64,000 nucleotides of DNA from Acinetobacter sp. ANC 4204 (GCF_002135205.1 NZ_NEFZ01000002.1:558001-622000); one strand, 5' to 3'; positions 25,886 through 35,130 are shown, counted from the stretch's first letter. Program-made: numbers and translations. The notes: a model not told the origin generated them from the sequence alone.

Positions 25886-27553
25886 ATGAACAATAAGTTA
25901 TGGGAAAAAAGTTATCCAAAACAATTAAAAAATTATCAGCTCAATGAATCACTCCTGTCAGGCTCAGTCAGTGAATTCTGCCTTTATGCCGCGCAACATT
26001 ATCAAGACCAACCAGCATTTAGCGTGGTTCTACCCAATGGTTTTAGCCAAAGTCTAAGTTTTAAAGAAATTCACTACTATTCAGACCATTTTGCCAACTA
26101 TTTAAAACATGTTCTCAAGTTGAACACAGGTGATGTTGTTGCCATCCAAATGCCCAATAGCTTGCACTATCCAATTGCAGTCTTTGGCATCTGGAAAGCA
26201 GGGCTCATTCTCACCAATATCAACCCACTCTACACCGCAACTGAGCTCAAGCATCAGCTTCAAGACAGCGGCGCCAAACTGCTGATAGCCTGTGATTTAT
26301 TTCTTAAAACCGCACAACCTGTCCTGAATACACTGAAAATTGATTTGGTCGTAGCGAGCTTAAGCGACTTTTTTAATTTTCCTATTGGTCTGATGATTAA
26401 AATGAAAATATCCAGAGACATCACCACACCAGATATCCCTTACCAGAGTTTTAAACAGGCCTTAAAACTGGGTGAAAAAATAGTCGATCCGCTCATTTAC
26501 TAAGATCACCCAATTGCCCTATATCAATATACAGGGGGAACCACTGGCAGAAGTAAAGGTGCTGTCATTAGTCATCGTAACCTATTAGCGGTGATGAAAA
26601 TGGCGGAAGATTTTATCCAAGCATTTTCAAGCAAAATGGAAATTCAACAAGGTGACAACATACTCACTGCACTACCGATGTACCATATTTTTGCTTTTAA
26701 TTTCAATTTTTTACTTATGTTTCATAAAGGTGGGCATAATATCCTCATCCCAAACCCTCGCCCCTTGGACAATCTTAAAAAAGCCTTCCAACAATTTCGC
26801 ATTTCTTGGCTGACTGGTGTCGATACCCTGTATGCAGGTTTATTACAACAAACATGGTTCCGTAATAATCCGCCACCACTCAAAGTCGCCATTTCAGGTG
26901 GAACCAGTTTGCGCCCCTCTACAGCCATTGAATGGGAAAAAGTTGTCTCACCGATTGTAGAAGGTTACGGTATGACAGAAAGTTGTTGCATGGTCTCTAT
27001 CAATCCACCAAGTATCAACAAGAAATTAGGATCTATCGGTCTTCCACTGCCCAGCTTAGAGCTAAAAATCGTGAATGATCAAGGACAAGCGATAGACATT
27101 GGGCAAGCGGGCGAACTTTGGGTAAAAGGCGCAAATATGATTGAGCACTACCTCAACAACCCGATAGAAACAGCAAATAGTATAGAAAATGGTTGGTTTA
27201 AAACGGGAGATATCGCCACAATGGATGAAGATGGATTTTTAAAAATTGTAGATCGTAAGAAAGATTTGATTATTGTTTCTGGTTTTAATGTTTATCCAAA
27301 CGAAATTGAAGATGTGTTAACACAACATCCTGAAATTATTGAAGCAGCCGTCATTGGCATAGCAGACGAAACCACAGGCGAAGCCGTTAAAGCATTCATC
27401 GTCGTCAATAATCACGACATTTCAACTGCGGAAATCATAGGCTTTTGCAAACAAAGTCTGACCAACTATAAAATTCCTAAACATATTGAGTTTCGTACAG
27501 AATTGCCTAAATCTCCAATTGGTAAAATCTTGCGGGCCCAACTCAGGAGTTAA
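25886..27553 (+). pseudogene. long-chain fatty-acid-CoA ligase interrupted by one in-frame stop
   Basis: Codons before and after a TAA at 26501-26503 are in the same frame and together give a full-length ANL-superfamily ligase of about 555 codons. The N-terminal half has LNTGDVVAIQMPNS. Directly after the stop come DHPIALYQYTGGTTGRSKGA (the AMP-binding P-loop), then VEGYGMTESC, WFKTGDIA, DRKKDLIIVSGFNVYPNEIE and a C-terminal SPIGKILR with the catalytic lysine. Only one codon (206) is affected, with no frameshift and no loss. It is either a recent nonsense mutation, a sequence error or a recoded stop. A weak restart at 26591 would lack the P-loop, so it would be inactive. Confidence 0.85.
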
Positions 27554-27664
27554 CCGCCGTTCAGCTCCATCCCCTTCAAAGAATCAAACCAACTAAAGTA
27601 CCTTGGAAAATATTATACCTTTAACTAAAAATTAATCCCTTGTTTGTGTCAAAAACCCAGATTG

Positions 27665-27708
27665 AGTAATACCAGTCCGTTAAGAAATGGACGGGTATTA
27701 CTTTTTAC
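27665..27708 (+). terminator. intrinsic terminator-like hairpin downstream of ligase
   Basis: AGTAATACC pairs with GGTATTACT, and GTCC with GGAC, across one mismatch and a 10-base loop. TTTTTA follows. It lies about 110 bp after the ligase stop and is the likely end of that transcript. Confidence 0.65.
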
Positions 27709-28020
27709 TTCTAGGCTTTATTTAATACGTGACAACGTCATCCCTAGCCTAAATAAGAATACAAGCATGGCATTTTTACGGCGCAAGACAAAAGACTTCT
27801 TTAAAATAGGCTGCTTTTTAAAAAAGCTACTCTAGGGGCAAAAGTGAATAGGTTTTGCGCTGAGATATAATGTGAATAGTGAGAAGGCTAAGATGCTAAA
27901 TATGAAAATGCTTAACTGATCAGGCTGATTCAAATTGTGAGCTTTTTTTGCTCATGTTCTGTGAGTATCTAAGATCACAGCATAGTATAAAAGCACCATT
28001 ACATCCCGTTTGATCTTGTT

Positions 28021-28042
28021 TTGGTGCAGAATCGAACACCAA
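28021..28042. promoter_or_regulatory. inverted repeat upstream of sigma-54 element, activator site candidate
   Basis: TTGGTG and CACCAA are inverted with 10 bases between them, about 90-110 bp before the -24/-12 element. A further GCACCA lies near 27992. GGTGCA/TGCACC half-sites are the letters of NtrC enhancer sites, but the spacing here is not canonical. Confidence 0.35.
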
Positions 28043-28127
28043 TAAACATTCGCATCAGAATTCAGAAATAAACAATAAGATATTGATATTAAACAACTAT
28101 AATTAAATAAAAATTAGATTTATCAAA

Positions 28128-28144
28128 TTGGCATAGTTTCTGCA
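28128..28144 (+). promoter_or_regulatory. sigma-54 (-24/-12) promoter for urea amidolyase operon
   Basis: TTGGCATAGTTTCTGCA has GG and GC separated by exactly ten bases, the diagnostic spacing of RpoN promoters (consensus TTGGCACG-N4-TTGCA). It lies 42 bp before the allophanate hydrolase start, which fits a nitrogen-responsive operon. Confidence 0.65.
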
Positions 28145-28160
28145 TTTTTGTATTCCATCA

Positions 28161-28168
28161 TGTATACA
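28161..28168. promoter_or_regulatory. GntR-type operator core TGTATACA
   Basis: This 8-bp palindrome lies just after the expected transcription start of the urea operon and 18 bp before the first gene. It equals the centre of the mdc operator at 16556-16571. A repressor of the same FCD subfamily is encoded at the end of this operon. Confidence 0.45.
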
Positions 28169-28185
28169 AGTTGGAATGCAAAAAA

Positions 28186-30015
28186 ATGAGTCATAACAAA
28201 TGCATTGGTTGGACACTTCAAGAATGGCAAACAGCTTATCTGAACCATGACATTCATCTTGAAGACTTAATCGACTATGTAGCGCAATTACCACAACCTG
28301 ATCATGCATGGATCTCTATTGCTAGCAAAGAACTACTTATTCAGCAAATCGAAACCTTAGCACAAAAAGCACAACATGCCTCAGATTTGAGTAAAGAACT
28401 GCCGTTATATGGTATTCCTTTTGCGGTCAAAGACAACATTGATGTTGCTGGTTTTGCAACTACGGCGGCATGTAAGGTTTTGACCGCAATTGCTAGCCAA
28501 GATGCTGAAACAATTCGCCTGCTTAAAAATGCAGGGGCGGTCGTCATAGGAAAAACCAATTTAGATCAATTCGCAACAGGGCTTGTCGGTACACGCTCCC
28601 CATTTGGCGCAGTTTGCAATACCTTTAACGCAGACTATGTCAGTGGAGGTTCTAGCTCTGGCTCAGCAAGTGTGGTTGCTCGAGGCTTAGTCCCCTTTGC
28701 ACTGGGAACCGACACCGCAGGCTCTGGTCGTGTCCCTGCGGCATTTAATAACATTGTCGGTTTAAAACCCACCAAAGGCCGTTTTTCAAATCGTGGTTTA
28801 TTACCCGCTTGTAAAAGCTTAGACTGTATTTCAATTTTCGCATTAACAGTAACCGATGCAAACATCATTGCTCAAACCCTAGAACAGTACGATGCACTAG
28901 ATAGCTACTCCCGCCAGCATCCAAAAACCGCACCAGCTAAACTTTCTGGAAAACCACATTTTGCTATTCCCAATAAACTTGAGTTCTTTGGAGATGATCA
29001 AGCTAAATATGCCTTTCAATTGGCTTTAGAACAGTTAAAAGTTCTCGGTGCTGAAATTACTGAAATTGATTTTTCAACATTTGAACAATTGGCAGCCCAA
29101 CTTTATCAAGGCTCATGGGTAGCAGAACGCACAGCGGCTGTTGCTGAGTTATTGGCACAGCAACCCGAGGTTTTCGACCCCACAGTCCGTGAAATTATTC
29201 AAAAAGGTTATGATTTTAGTGCAGTCGATGCCTACAACGCAGAGTATTTAAAACAAGACTTAAGCCGAAAAATTCAAGACACTTTAGCTCAATTTGATGC
29301 ATTGATCGTTCCAACTTCTCCAACCATTCACACTCTTGCAGAAATGGCGCAATCCCCGATTGGCTTTAATTCTCAGTTTGGAACTTATACTAACTTTACC
29401 AACCTCGCTGACTTAAGCGCACTCGCATTGCCTGCTGGATTCCGCGCCGACGGCCTACCCTTCGGAATTAGCTTAATTGCACCTGCATGGTATGACCAAG
29501 CCCTGATTGAGTTTGGACAAATTTGGCAGGCACATTTGAACTTAAAACTAGGTGCACTCGACCGATTCTCCGCAATTCCAACGTTGCGCCACAGTCCTTC
29601 TGCACATCACATTCGAGTTGCAGTCGTTGGAGCACACCTGACTGGAATGCCTCTGAATTTCCAACTGCTTACACGTGATGCAGTACTTGTTGAAACCACA
29701 CTGACCGCTGAGCACTACGCCCTATTTGCATTGAACGGAACAATTCCCCCAAAGCCAGGTCTAGCAAGAGTTTCAGAACACGGCCAACAAATCATTGTAG
29801 AGGTTTGGGATGTGCCAACAGCGCGTTTTGGAGAGTTTGTCGCTGAGATTCCAACCCCGCTAGGCATGGGCAATGTCGAACTGGTCGATGGTCGTTGGGT
29901 TAAAGGTTTTATTTGTGAGCCTTATGGTTTGAACGATGCTGAAAATATCAGCCATTTTGGTGGTTGGCGCGCCTATATCCAGCACCGTAACAATTCAAAA
30001 GTAGAACAAGCTTAG
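28186..30015 (+). CDS. allophanate hydrolase
   Basis: A 609-residue amidase-signature enzyme that splits allophanate into two ammonia and two CO2, the second step of urea amidolyase. The Ser-cisSer-Lys triad is visible: Lys82 in GIPFAVKDNID, the cis-serine in SGGSSSGSA (about 156) and nucleophile Ser180 in GTDTAGSGR. After residue 450 comes the C-terminal AtzF-like domain with RVAVVGAHLTGMPLN and a GNVELVDGRWVKGFICEPYG end. The ATG at 28186 is preferred over a TTG at 28171. It is first in an operon with urea carboxylase, 20 bp upstream, behind a sigma-54-like promoter. Confidence 0.92.
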   Translation: MSHNKCIGWTLQEWQTAYLNHDIHLEDLIDYVAQLPQPDHAWISIASKELLIQQIETLAQKAQHASDLSKELPLYGIPFAVKDNIDVAGFATTAACKVLTAIASQDAETIRLLKNAGAVVIGKTNLDQFATGLVGTRSPFGAVCNTFNADYVSGGSSSGSASVVARGLVPFALGTDTAGSGRVPAAFNNIVGLKPTKGRFSNRGLLPACKSLDCISIFALTVTDANIIAQTLEQYDALDSYSRQHPKTAPAKLSGKPHFAIPNKLEFFGDDQAKYAFQLALEQLKVLGAEITEIDFSTFEQLAAQLYQGSWVAERTAAVAELLAQQPEVFDPTVREIIQKGYDFSAVDAYNAEYLKQDLSRKIQDTLAQFDALIVPTSPTIHTLAEMAQSPIGFNSQFGTYTNFTNLADLSALALPAGFRADGLPFGISLIAPAWYDQALIEFGQIWQAHLNLKLGALDRFSAIPTLRHSPSAHHIRVAVVGAHLTGMPLNFQLLTRDAVLVETTLTAEHYALFALNGTIPPKPGLARVSEHGQQIIVEVWDVPTARFGEFVAEIPTPLGMGNVELVDGRWVKGFICEPYGLNDAENISHFGGWRAYIQHRNNSKVEQA

Positions 30016-30035
30016 TCAAATTTAGGAATTTTAAA

Positions 30036-33000
30036 ATGTTTAAAACTGTATTGATTGCAAACCGTGGCGAAATTGCCGTACGCGCAATTCGCACTTTAAA
30101 AAAACTGGGGGTGACCAGTGTTGCTGTATATTCAGACAGTGACCGTTATGCACAACATGTCAAAGATGCAGACATCACCATTGCCTTAGAAGGATTAAAA
30201 CCAGCAGATACTTATTTGAGTATTGAAAAGCTGATTCAAGCAGCACAAAAAACAGGCGCCGAAGCTATTTTCCCTGGTTATGGCTTCTTATCAGAAAGTG
30301 CTGAATTTGCAGAGGCTTGTGAAAAAAATAATATTGCTTTTATGGGCCCCACAGCGACACAAATTTTAGAGTTTGGCCTGAAACACCGTGCACGTGAGCT
30401 TGCCGCTGCAGCTCAGGTTCCCATGACACCGGGTACAGGCTTACTTGAAAGCTTAGATGAAGCAATTTCTGCAGCTACAGAAATTGGTTATCCCATCATG
30501 TTAAAAAGTACCGCAGGTGGCGGAGGGATTGGCCTCACACGCTGTGATGATGAACAGACATTGGTTGAAGCTTATGAAAGTGTCAAACGCTTAGGCGCAC
30601 AATTTTTCAAAGATTCAGGCGTGTTTTTAGAGCGTTTTGTTGACCGCGCGCGCCATGTCGAAGTTCAGATCTTTGGTGATGGTCAAGGTCAAGTGGTTGC
30701 ACTGGGTGAACGAGATTGCTCACTGCAACGTCGTAACCAAAAAGTGGTGGAGGAAACCCCTGCGGCTCACCTTCCTGAAGCTACACGCCAAAAACTTCAC
30801 CAAGCGGCAGTTGAACTCGGCAAATCGGTCAATTACCGCAGTGCAGGTACAGTTGAGTTTATTTATGATGCTGCACGAGATGAGTTTTACTTCCTTGAAG
30901 TCAATACCCGTCTACAAGTAGAGCACCCTGTTACTGAAATGGTGACGGGCTTAGACCTGATTGAATGCATGCTTAAAGTGGCGGCAGGTGATGTCTTGGA
31001 TTGGACAGCGCTCAGCAATATACAGCCGCAAGGTGCGGCAATTGAAGTGCGGATTTATGCAGAAGATCCTGTTAAGAACTTCCAACCCAGCCCTGGTGTC
31101 CTGACCGAGGTTTCATTTCCAGAAGACTGTCGCGTCGATACTTGGGTCTCCACAGGAACAGAAATTTCGCAATATTTTGACCCGATGATTGCCAAAATTA
31201 TCGTACATGCGGATACGCGTGAACAAGCCATTGACCAACTAAAAAGTGTGTTAACCCAAACACGCTTAAATGGGATCAGCACCAACTTGGACTATGCGCA
31301 TAGCGTGATCTCTGATGAACGCTTCGCACAAATGCAAATTTGGACACGTCTGTTGGATGACTTTGACTACGTGCCAAATGTGATTGAAGTTTTACAGGCT
31401 GGTACGCAAAGCTCAATTCAAGACTTTCCAGGACGTATCGGCTACTGGGATATCGGTGTGCCACCTTCAGGTCCAATGGATGACTATGCGTTCCAATTGG
31501 CCAATCAAATTGTAGGAAATGATGCTAGTGCAGCTGGTTTCGAATTTACCTTACAAGGGCCAAGTCTGAAGTTCCATCAAGATAGTGTGATTGCGCTCAC
31601 TGGTGCACCTTGTCCTGCCCAATTAGATGATGAAACTGTTGCCTTTTGGCAACCCATTCATGTACAGGCGGGTCAGGTTCTCAGCTTAGGACAGGTCGAG
31701 TCTGGTTGCCGTAGCTATTTAGCAGTTCGCCATGGACTCGATGTCCCCCTATACTTGGGTAGTCGCTCTACTTTTGCTTTAGGTAACTTTGGCGGGCATG
31801 CAGGACGGGTGCTTCGTGCAGGTGACATGATCAAACTCATTAATACAGCCCATCCTAATCAAGATGCCCCGTTAGCAACACAAGAACCTCAAGCATTATC
31901 TCCTGCACTGATTCCAAACTATGGCACCGAATGGAAAATTGGCGTGCTATATGGACCACACGGAGCACCTGATTTTTTTAAATCCGAATATATAGAAGAG
32001 TTTTTTGCTTCCGAATGGACTGTACACTTTAACTCCAATCGACTTGGTGTCCGTCTATCAGGACCAACACCAACGTGGGCACGTGAAAATGGGGGGGAAG
32101 CAGGACTCCACCCATCCAATGTCCATGACTGCGAATATGCCATTGGTGCGATTAACTTTACAGGGGACTTCCCTGTCATTTTGGCCAAAGATGGCCCAAG
32201 TCTCGGCGGTTTCGTTTGCCCTGTAACCATTGCTAAAGCTGAACTTTGGAAAGTCGGTCAACTTAAAGCTGACGATAAAATCAGCTTCTATCCGCTAACA
32301 GTTGAGCAGGCCAATGCCCTAGAGCAACAGCAAATTGAACGTGTGCAAAATTTCACTCATGCTGTCCTAGCAACTGAACCAACAAGCAATAATATTCCAC
32401 AATCTGCAATTCTCGCCCATCTAGATGCAACTGATGTGTCTCCACACACGGTGTACCGCCAAGCGGGTGACAGTTATATTTTATTAGAATATGGTGATAA
32501 CGTTTTAGACTTGGCACTGCGTTTACGTGTCCACCAATTGATGCAACTGATCCGAACAGCGAATGTGACTGGAATATTGGAGCTGTCTCCTGGTGTGCGC
32601 TCACTACAAATTAAATATGATGGTCTCACCCTTCCACAGCAAGAGTTGATTGCTTTCTTACTGCAACTCGAACAGCAAATGGGCGATTTAAGCCAACTCA
32701 AGATTCCTTCACGGATTATTCATCTACCCATGGCATTTGAAGACAGTGCAACTTTGGGTGCTGTTGAGCGCTATCAAGAAAGTGTTTGCGCTAAAGCACC
32801 GTGGTTACCGAACAATGTCGATTTTATTCAGCGTATTAATGGTTTAGATAGTCGTGAACAAGTCAAAGAGATTATTTTCAATGCCAATTATTTGATTTTA
32901 GGCCTCGGTGATGTGTACCTTACCGCCCCATGTGCTGTGCCGATTGACCCACGTCATCGCCTCTTAAGTTCAAAATACAATCCAGCCCGGACATTTACTG

Positions 33001-33638
33001 CCGAAGGCACCGTGGGTATTGGCGGGATGTATATGTGTATCTACGGTATGGATTCACCCGGAGGCTACCAATTGGTGGGACGCACTCTACCCATTTGGAA
33101 TAAATTTAAAAAGAACAAGCAGTTTGGCGACAAAGAATGGTTCTTAAATTTCTTCGACCAAATTAAATACTTCCCTGTTTCAGAGTTAGAGCTAGATCAA
33201 TGGCGTGCTGACTTTGAAAATGGTCAAGCACAGATCCAAATTGAAGACACTGAATTTGACTATGCCGCTTATTTAAAACTACTGGAAGATGAAAAGGACA
33301 GTATTACGGCGTTTAAAGCACAGCAACAACAGGCCTTTAGTACTGAGGTCAGCTTATGGAAGGAAAGCTTTGATCAACAAGACCACCTAATCACAGAAGC
33401 ACCTGATGAAACAGACTATAGTGCCTATTCAGCACTCAATGCATCTATGACTGGCAATATTTGGAAAATATTAGTGGAACAAGGTCAGATTGTGAAAAAA
33501 GGTGAAACCATTGCTATTATTGAAGCTATGAAAATGGAATTACCTGTATATGCAGCAGATGACGGTATTGTCAAAGCCATTATTTGTCGGGCTGGGCAAA
33601 CCGTTCATAGCGGCGAACCTTTAGTTTATATGGAATAA
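30036..33638 (+). CDS. urea carboxylase (biotin-dependent)
   Basis: A 1200-residue multidomain enzyme forming allophanate from urea, bicarbonate and ATP. Order: biotin carboxylase (LIANRGEIAVRAIRT at the N-terminus, KSTAGGGGIGLT ATP-grasp loop, EVNTRLQVEHPVTE, to about 450), then the KipA/AHS2-like domain (LQAGTQSSIQDFPGRIGYWD, about 452-750). A KipI/AHS1-like domain follows (GDSYILLEYGDNVLDL), and last a biotinyl domain with IEAMKMEL, biotin on Lys1166. Some urea carboxylases are really guanidine carboxylases. No guanidine riboswitch or carboxyguanidine deiminase genes are present, so urea is the simpler reading. Confidence 0.92.
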   Translation: MFKTVLIANRGEIAVRAIRTLKKLGVTSVAVYSDSDRYAQHVKDADITIALEGLKPADTYLSIEKLIQAAQKTGAEAIFPGYGFLSESAEFAEACEKNNIAFMGPTATQILEFGLKHRARELAAAAQVPMTPGTGLLESLDEAISAATEIGYPIMLKSTAGGGGIGLTRCDDEQTLVEAYESVKRLGAQFFKDSGVFLERFVDRARHVEVQIFGDGQGQVVALGERDCSLQRRNQKVVEETPAAHLPEATRQKLHQAAVELGKSVNYRSAGTVEFIYDAARDEFYFLEVNTRLQVEHPVTEMVTGLDLIECMLKVAAGDVLDWTALSNIQPQGAAIEVRIYAEDPVKNFQPSPGVLTEVSFPEDCRVDTWVSTGTEISQYFDPMIAKIIVHADTREQAIDQLKSVLTQTRLNGISTNLDYAHSVISDERFAQMQIWTRLLDDFDYVPNVIEVLQAGTQSSIQDFPGRIGYWDIGVPPSGPMDDYAFQLANQIVGNDASAAGFEFTLQGPSLKFHQDSVIALTGAPCPAQLDDETVAFWQPIHVQAGQVLSLGQVESGCRSYLAVRHGLDVPLYLGSRSTFALGNFGGHAGRVLRAGDMIKLINTAHPNQDAPLATQEPQALSPALIPNYGTEWKIGVLYGPHGAPDFFKSEYIEEFFASEWTVHFNSNRLGVRLSGPTPTWARENGGEAGLHPSNVHDCEYAIGAINFTGDFPVILAKDGPSLGGFVCPVTIAKAELWKVGQLKADDKISFYPLTVEQANALEQQQIERVQNFTHAVLATEPTSNNIPQSAILAHLDATDVSPHTVYRQAGDSYILLEYGDNVLDLALRLRVHQLMQLIRTANVTGILELSPGVRSLQIKYDGLTLPQQELIAFLLQLEQQMGDLSQLKIPSRIIHLPMAFEDSATLGAVERYQESVCAKAPWLPNNVDFIQRINGLDSREQVKEIIFNANYLILGLGDVYLTAPCAVPIDPRHRLLSSKYNPARTFTAEGTVGIGGMYMCIYGMDSPGGYQLVGRTLPIWNKFKKNKQFGDKEWFLNFFDQIKYFPVSELELDQWRADFENGQAQIQIEDTEFDYAAYLKLLEDEKDSITAFKAQQQQAFSTEVSLWKESFDQQDHLITEAPDETDYSAYSALNASMTGNIWKILVEQGQIVKKGETIAIIEAMKMELPVYAADDGIVKAIICRAGQTVHSGEPLVYME

Positions 33639-33641
33639 CAC

Positions 33642-34346
33642 ATGTCCAATATGACACGTGCGGGTTCAGGTTCAGACAATTTGTCTGAACTTGTTTACCA
33701 GCAAATTAAAAATGATATTTTTGACTTTAAATTGATGCCGGGTGAACGTTTTACCGAATCCGAAATCGCCATGAACTATCAGGTCAGCCGTACACCTGCA
33801 CGACAGGCATTGTACCGACTACAACAAGAAGGCTACGTGGAAGTTGCATTTCGTAGTGGCTGGACTGTACGTCCATTGAACCTGCAATACTATGACGAAC
33901 TATACGAGCTGCGTATTATGATTGAACAATATGCAATTCGTAAATTATGTAGTATTGAATCTCAGCAACTCAAAGAAATGAAACAGTTGCACAAGACTTG
34001 GATGGTTGCACCTGAACAGTATCTTTCGAGTTTAAAAGCGATGGCTCAAATTGATGAAGATTTTCATTGTGCATTGGTTCGTGCCATTGGCAATACGGAA
34101 ATGAGTAAAATCCACCAAGAAATTAGTGAAAAAATCCGTATCATTCGTCGCCTCGATTTTTCAAAAAGTGATCGAATTAAAGCCACCTATGCAGAGCATC
34201 AAGCCATCCTGAATTATATTTCGCAGCAACAAACAGATTTGGCAATTGAAAAAATTAGTGCGCATATTCAGCAAAGCCGTGACGAAGTAAAAAAAATTAC
34301 CCTCGGTATGCTGAGTCAACATGCTGTGCTGAAAAAGGCAACCTAA
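33642..34346 (+). CDS. GntR-family (FCD domain) regulator of urea amidolyase operon
   Basis: A 234-residue regulator beginning 3 bp after the urea carboxylase stop. The N-terminal winged HTH contains TESEIAMNYQVSRTPARQALYRLQQEGYV. The FCD domain shows LYELRIMIEQYAI, DEDFHCALVRAIGN and EHQAILNYI with metal-type His/Asp residues. It is co-transcribed with its probable target. A TGTATACA palindrome near the operon start is a likely binding site, suggesting repression relieved by urea, allophanate or another nitrogen compound. A 21-bp palindrome lies inside its own first codons. Confidence 0.88.
   Translation: MSNMTRAGSGSDNLSELVYQQIKNDIFDFKLMPGERFTESEIAMNYQVSRTPARQALYRLQQEGYVEVAFRSGWTVRPLNLQYYDELYELRIMIEQYAIRKLCSIESQQLKEMKQLHKTWMVAPEQYLSSLKAMAQIDEDFHCALVRAIGNTEMSKIHQEISEKIRIIRRLDFSKSDRIKATYAEHQAILNYISQQQTDLAIEKISAHIQQSRDEVKKITLGMLSQHAVLKKAT
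33670..33690. repeat. perfect 21-bp palindrome in the 5' coding region of the GntR gene
   Basis: GTTCAGACAA and TTGTCTGAAC are perfect 10-bp arms around a single T, covering codons 10-17 of the regulator. It could be an operator for autoregulation or an mRNA hairpin limiting regulator synthesis at the end of the operon. Confidence 0.5.
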
Positions 34347-34380
34347 ATCATTTGATCCCTCATCTCTTCTTAAACAAAAA

Positions 34381-34399
34381 AAGGCGCTTGATGCGCCTT
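34381..34399. terminator. bidirectional intrinsic terminator
   Basis: AAGGCGC-ttgat-GCGCCTT, preceded by a run of A and followed by CTTTC, lies between the convergent GntR and LysM genes. Confidence 0.8.
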
Positions 34400-34417
34400 C
34401 TTTCGCTAAAAATAAAT

Positions 34418-34891
34418 TTAAGCTGGAATACGTAGTACCTGTCCAGGAAAAATATCATCAGCATCTTTCAATAACGGACGATTGGCTTCAAAAATTTTAT
34501 TGTACTGGTTGGCATCGCCATAAAATGCTTTGGAAATTTTCGATAGATTATCACCTGATTTAACTGTGTAAAACTTACTTTCAGGTTCAGGGCTAGCCAC
34601 AGTCAGTTGATCATCCACTTGAGCCACATGGTCAATATTACCGACAGCTAAAACAATCTTTTCTTTATCGGCTTGGGTCTGAACCTGCCCTTTTATGGTT
34701 GCCAAATCCGTGGTGGAGTTATAGCTGACTGAAAGTCCCGTCACAGGTAAGCCCAATGCTTTGATATGACCCAATAACTTGTTGGCAATTTCTTGAGCGG
34801 ATGGCTCTGTTGGCGTAGTTGGTGCGGCTTGAGGCTCGGCTGCTGCTGTGTTTTTTTTACCAATGCCTTTAACGAAATCAAAAAGACCCAT
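34418..34891 (-). CDS. BON and LysM domain protein (Kbp/YgaU-like)
   Basis: A 157-residue protein. The ATG at 34891 is chosen because it gives the family N-terminus MGLFDFVKGIGKK and follows GGAG; the frame extends upstream to 34999 without support. After a Pro/Ala-rich linker (17-32) come a BON domain (about 35-98) and a LysM domain (107-157, YTVKSGDNLSKISKAFYGD). E. coli Kbp, of similar design, is a cytoplasmic K+-binding protein. There is no signal peptide, which agrees with a cytosolic role. Monocistronic. Confidence 0.85.
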   Translation of the reverse strand: MGLFDFVKGIGKKNTAAAEPQAAPTTPTEPSAQEIANKLLGHIKALGLPVTGLSVSYNSTTDLATIKGQVQTQADKEKIVLAVGNIDHVAQVDDQLTVASPEPESKFYTVKSGDNLSKISKAFYGDANQYNKIFEANRPLLKDADDIFPGQVLRIPA

Positions 34892-35079
34892 GTGTATGCT
34901 CCATCTTGTTATATCAGTGTTGTTATATTGAATGCTCAAAAATGAGACACTCTTTTTTATACCGAAAAAAGACAGCAACTTTGGTAGAGAATAGTCCATT
35001 TAAAGTAAAACTTTGTAAGTTCCAAAATAAACAAAACTATTTGCATACAATGCTTCACCTTTTAAATAGCATAAAAAAA

Positions 35080-35098
35080 GCCACCCGATAAGGGTGGC
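35080..35098 (-). terminator. intrinsic terminator of acpP
   Basis: GCCACCC-gataa-GGGTGGC with A-rich and T-rich flanks. On the minus strand the stem is followed by TTTTTTT, ending the fabD-fabG-acpP transcript. Confidence 0.85.
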
Positions 35099-35130
35099 TT
35101 TTCCATTCAGCAAAGCTGAAACAATATGGA

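Noticed and set aside
27644..27835. 63-residue plus-strand frame after the ligase
   Set aside because: It runs through a terminator hairpin, has no ribosome-binding site and has a composition unlike a protein.
27554..28127. Guanidine riboswitch before the urea operon
   Set aside because: No ykkC-like conserved stems or ACGR-type loops were recognised; the region instead shows promoter-like repeats.
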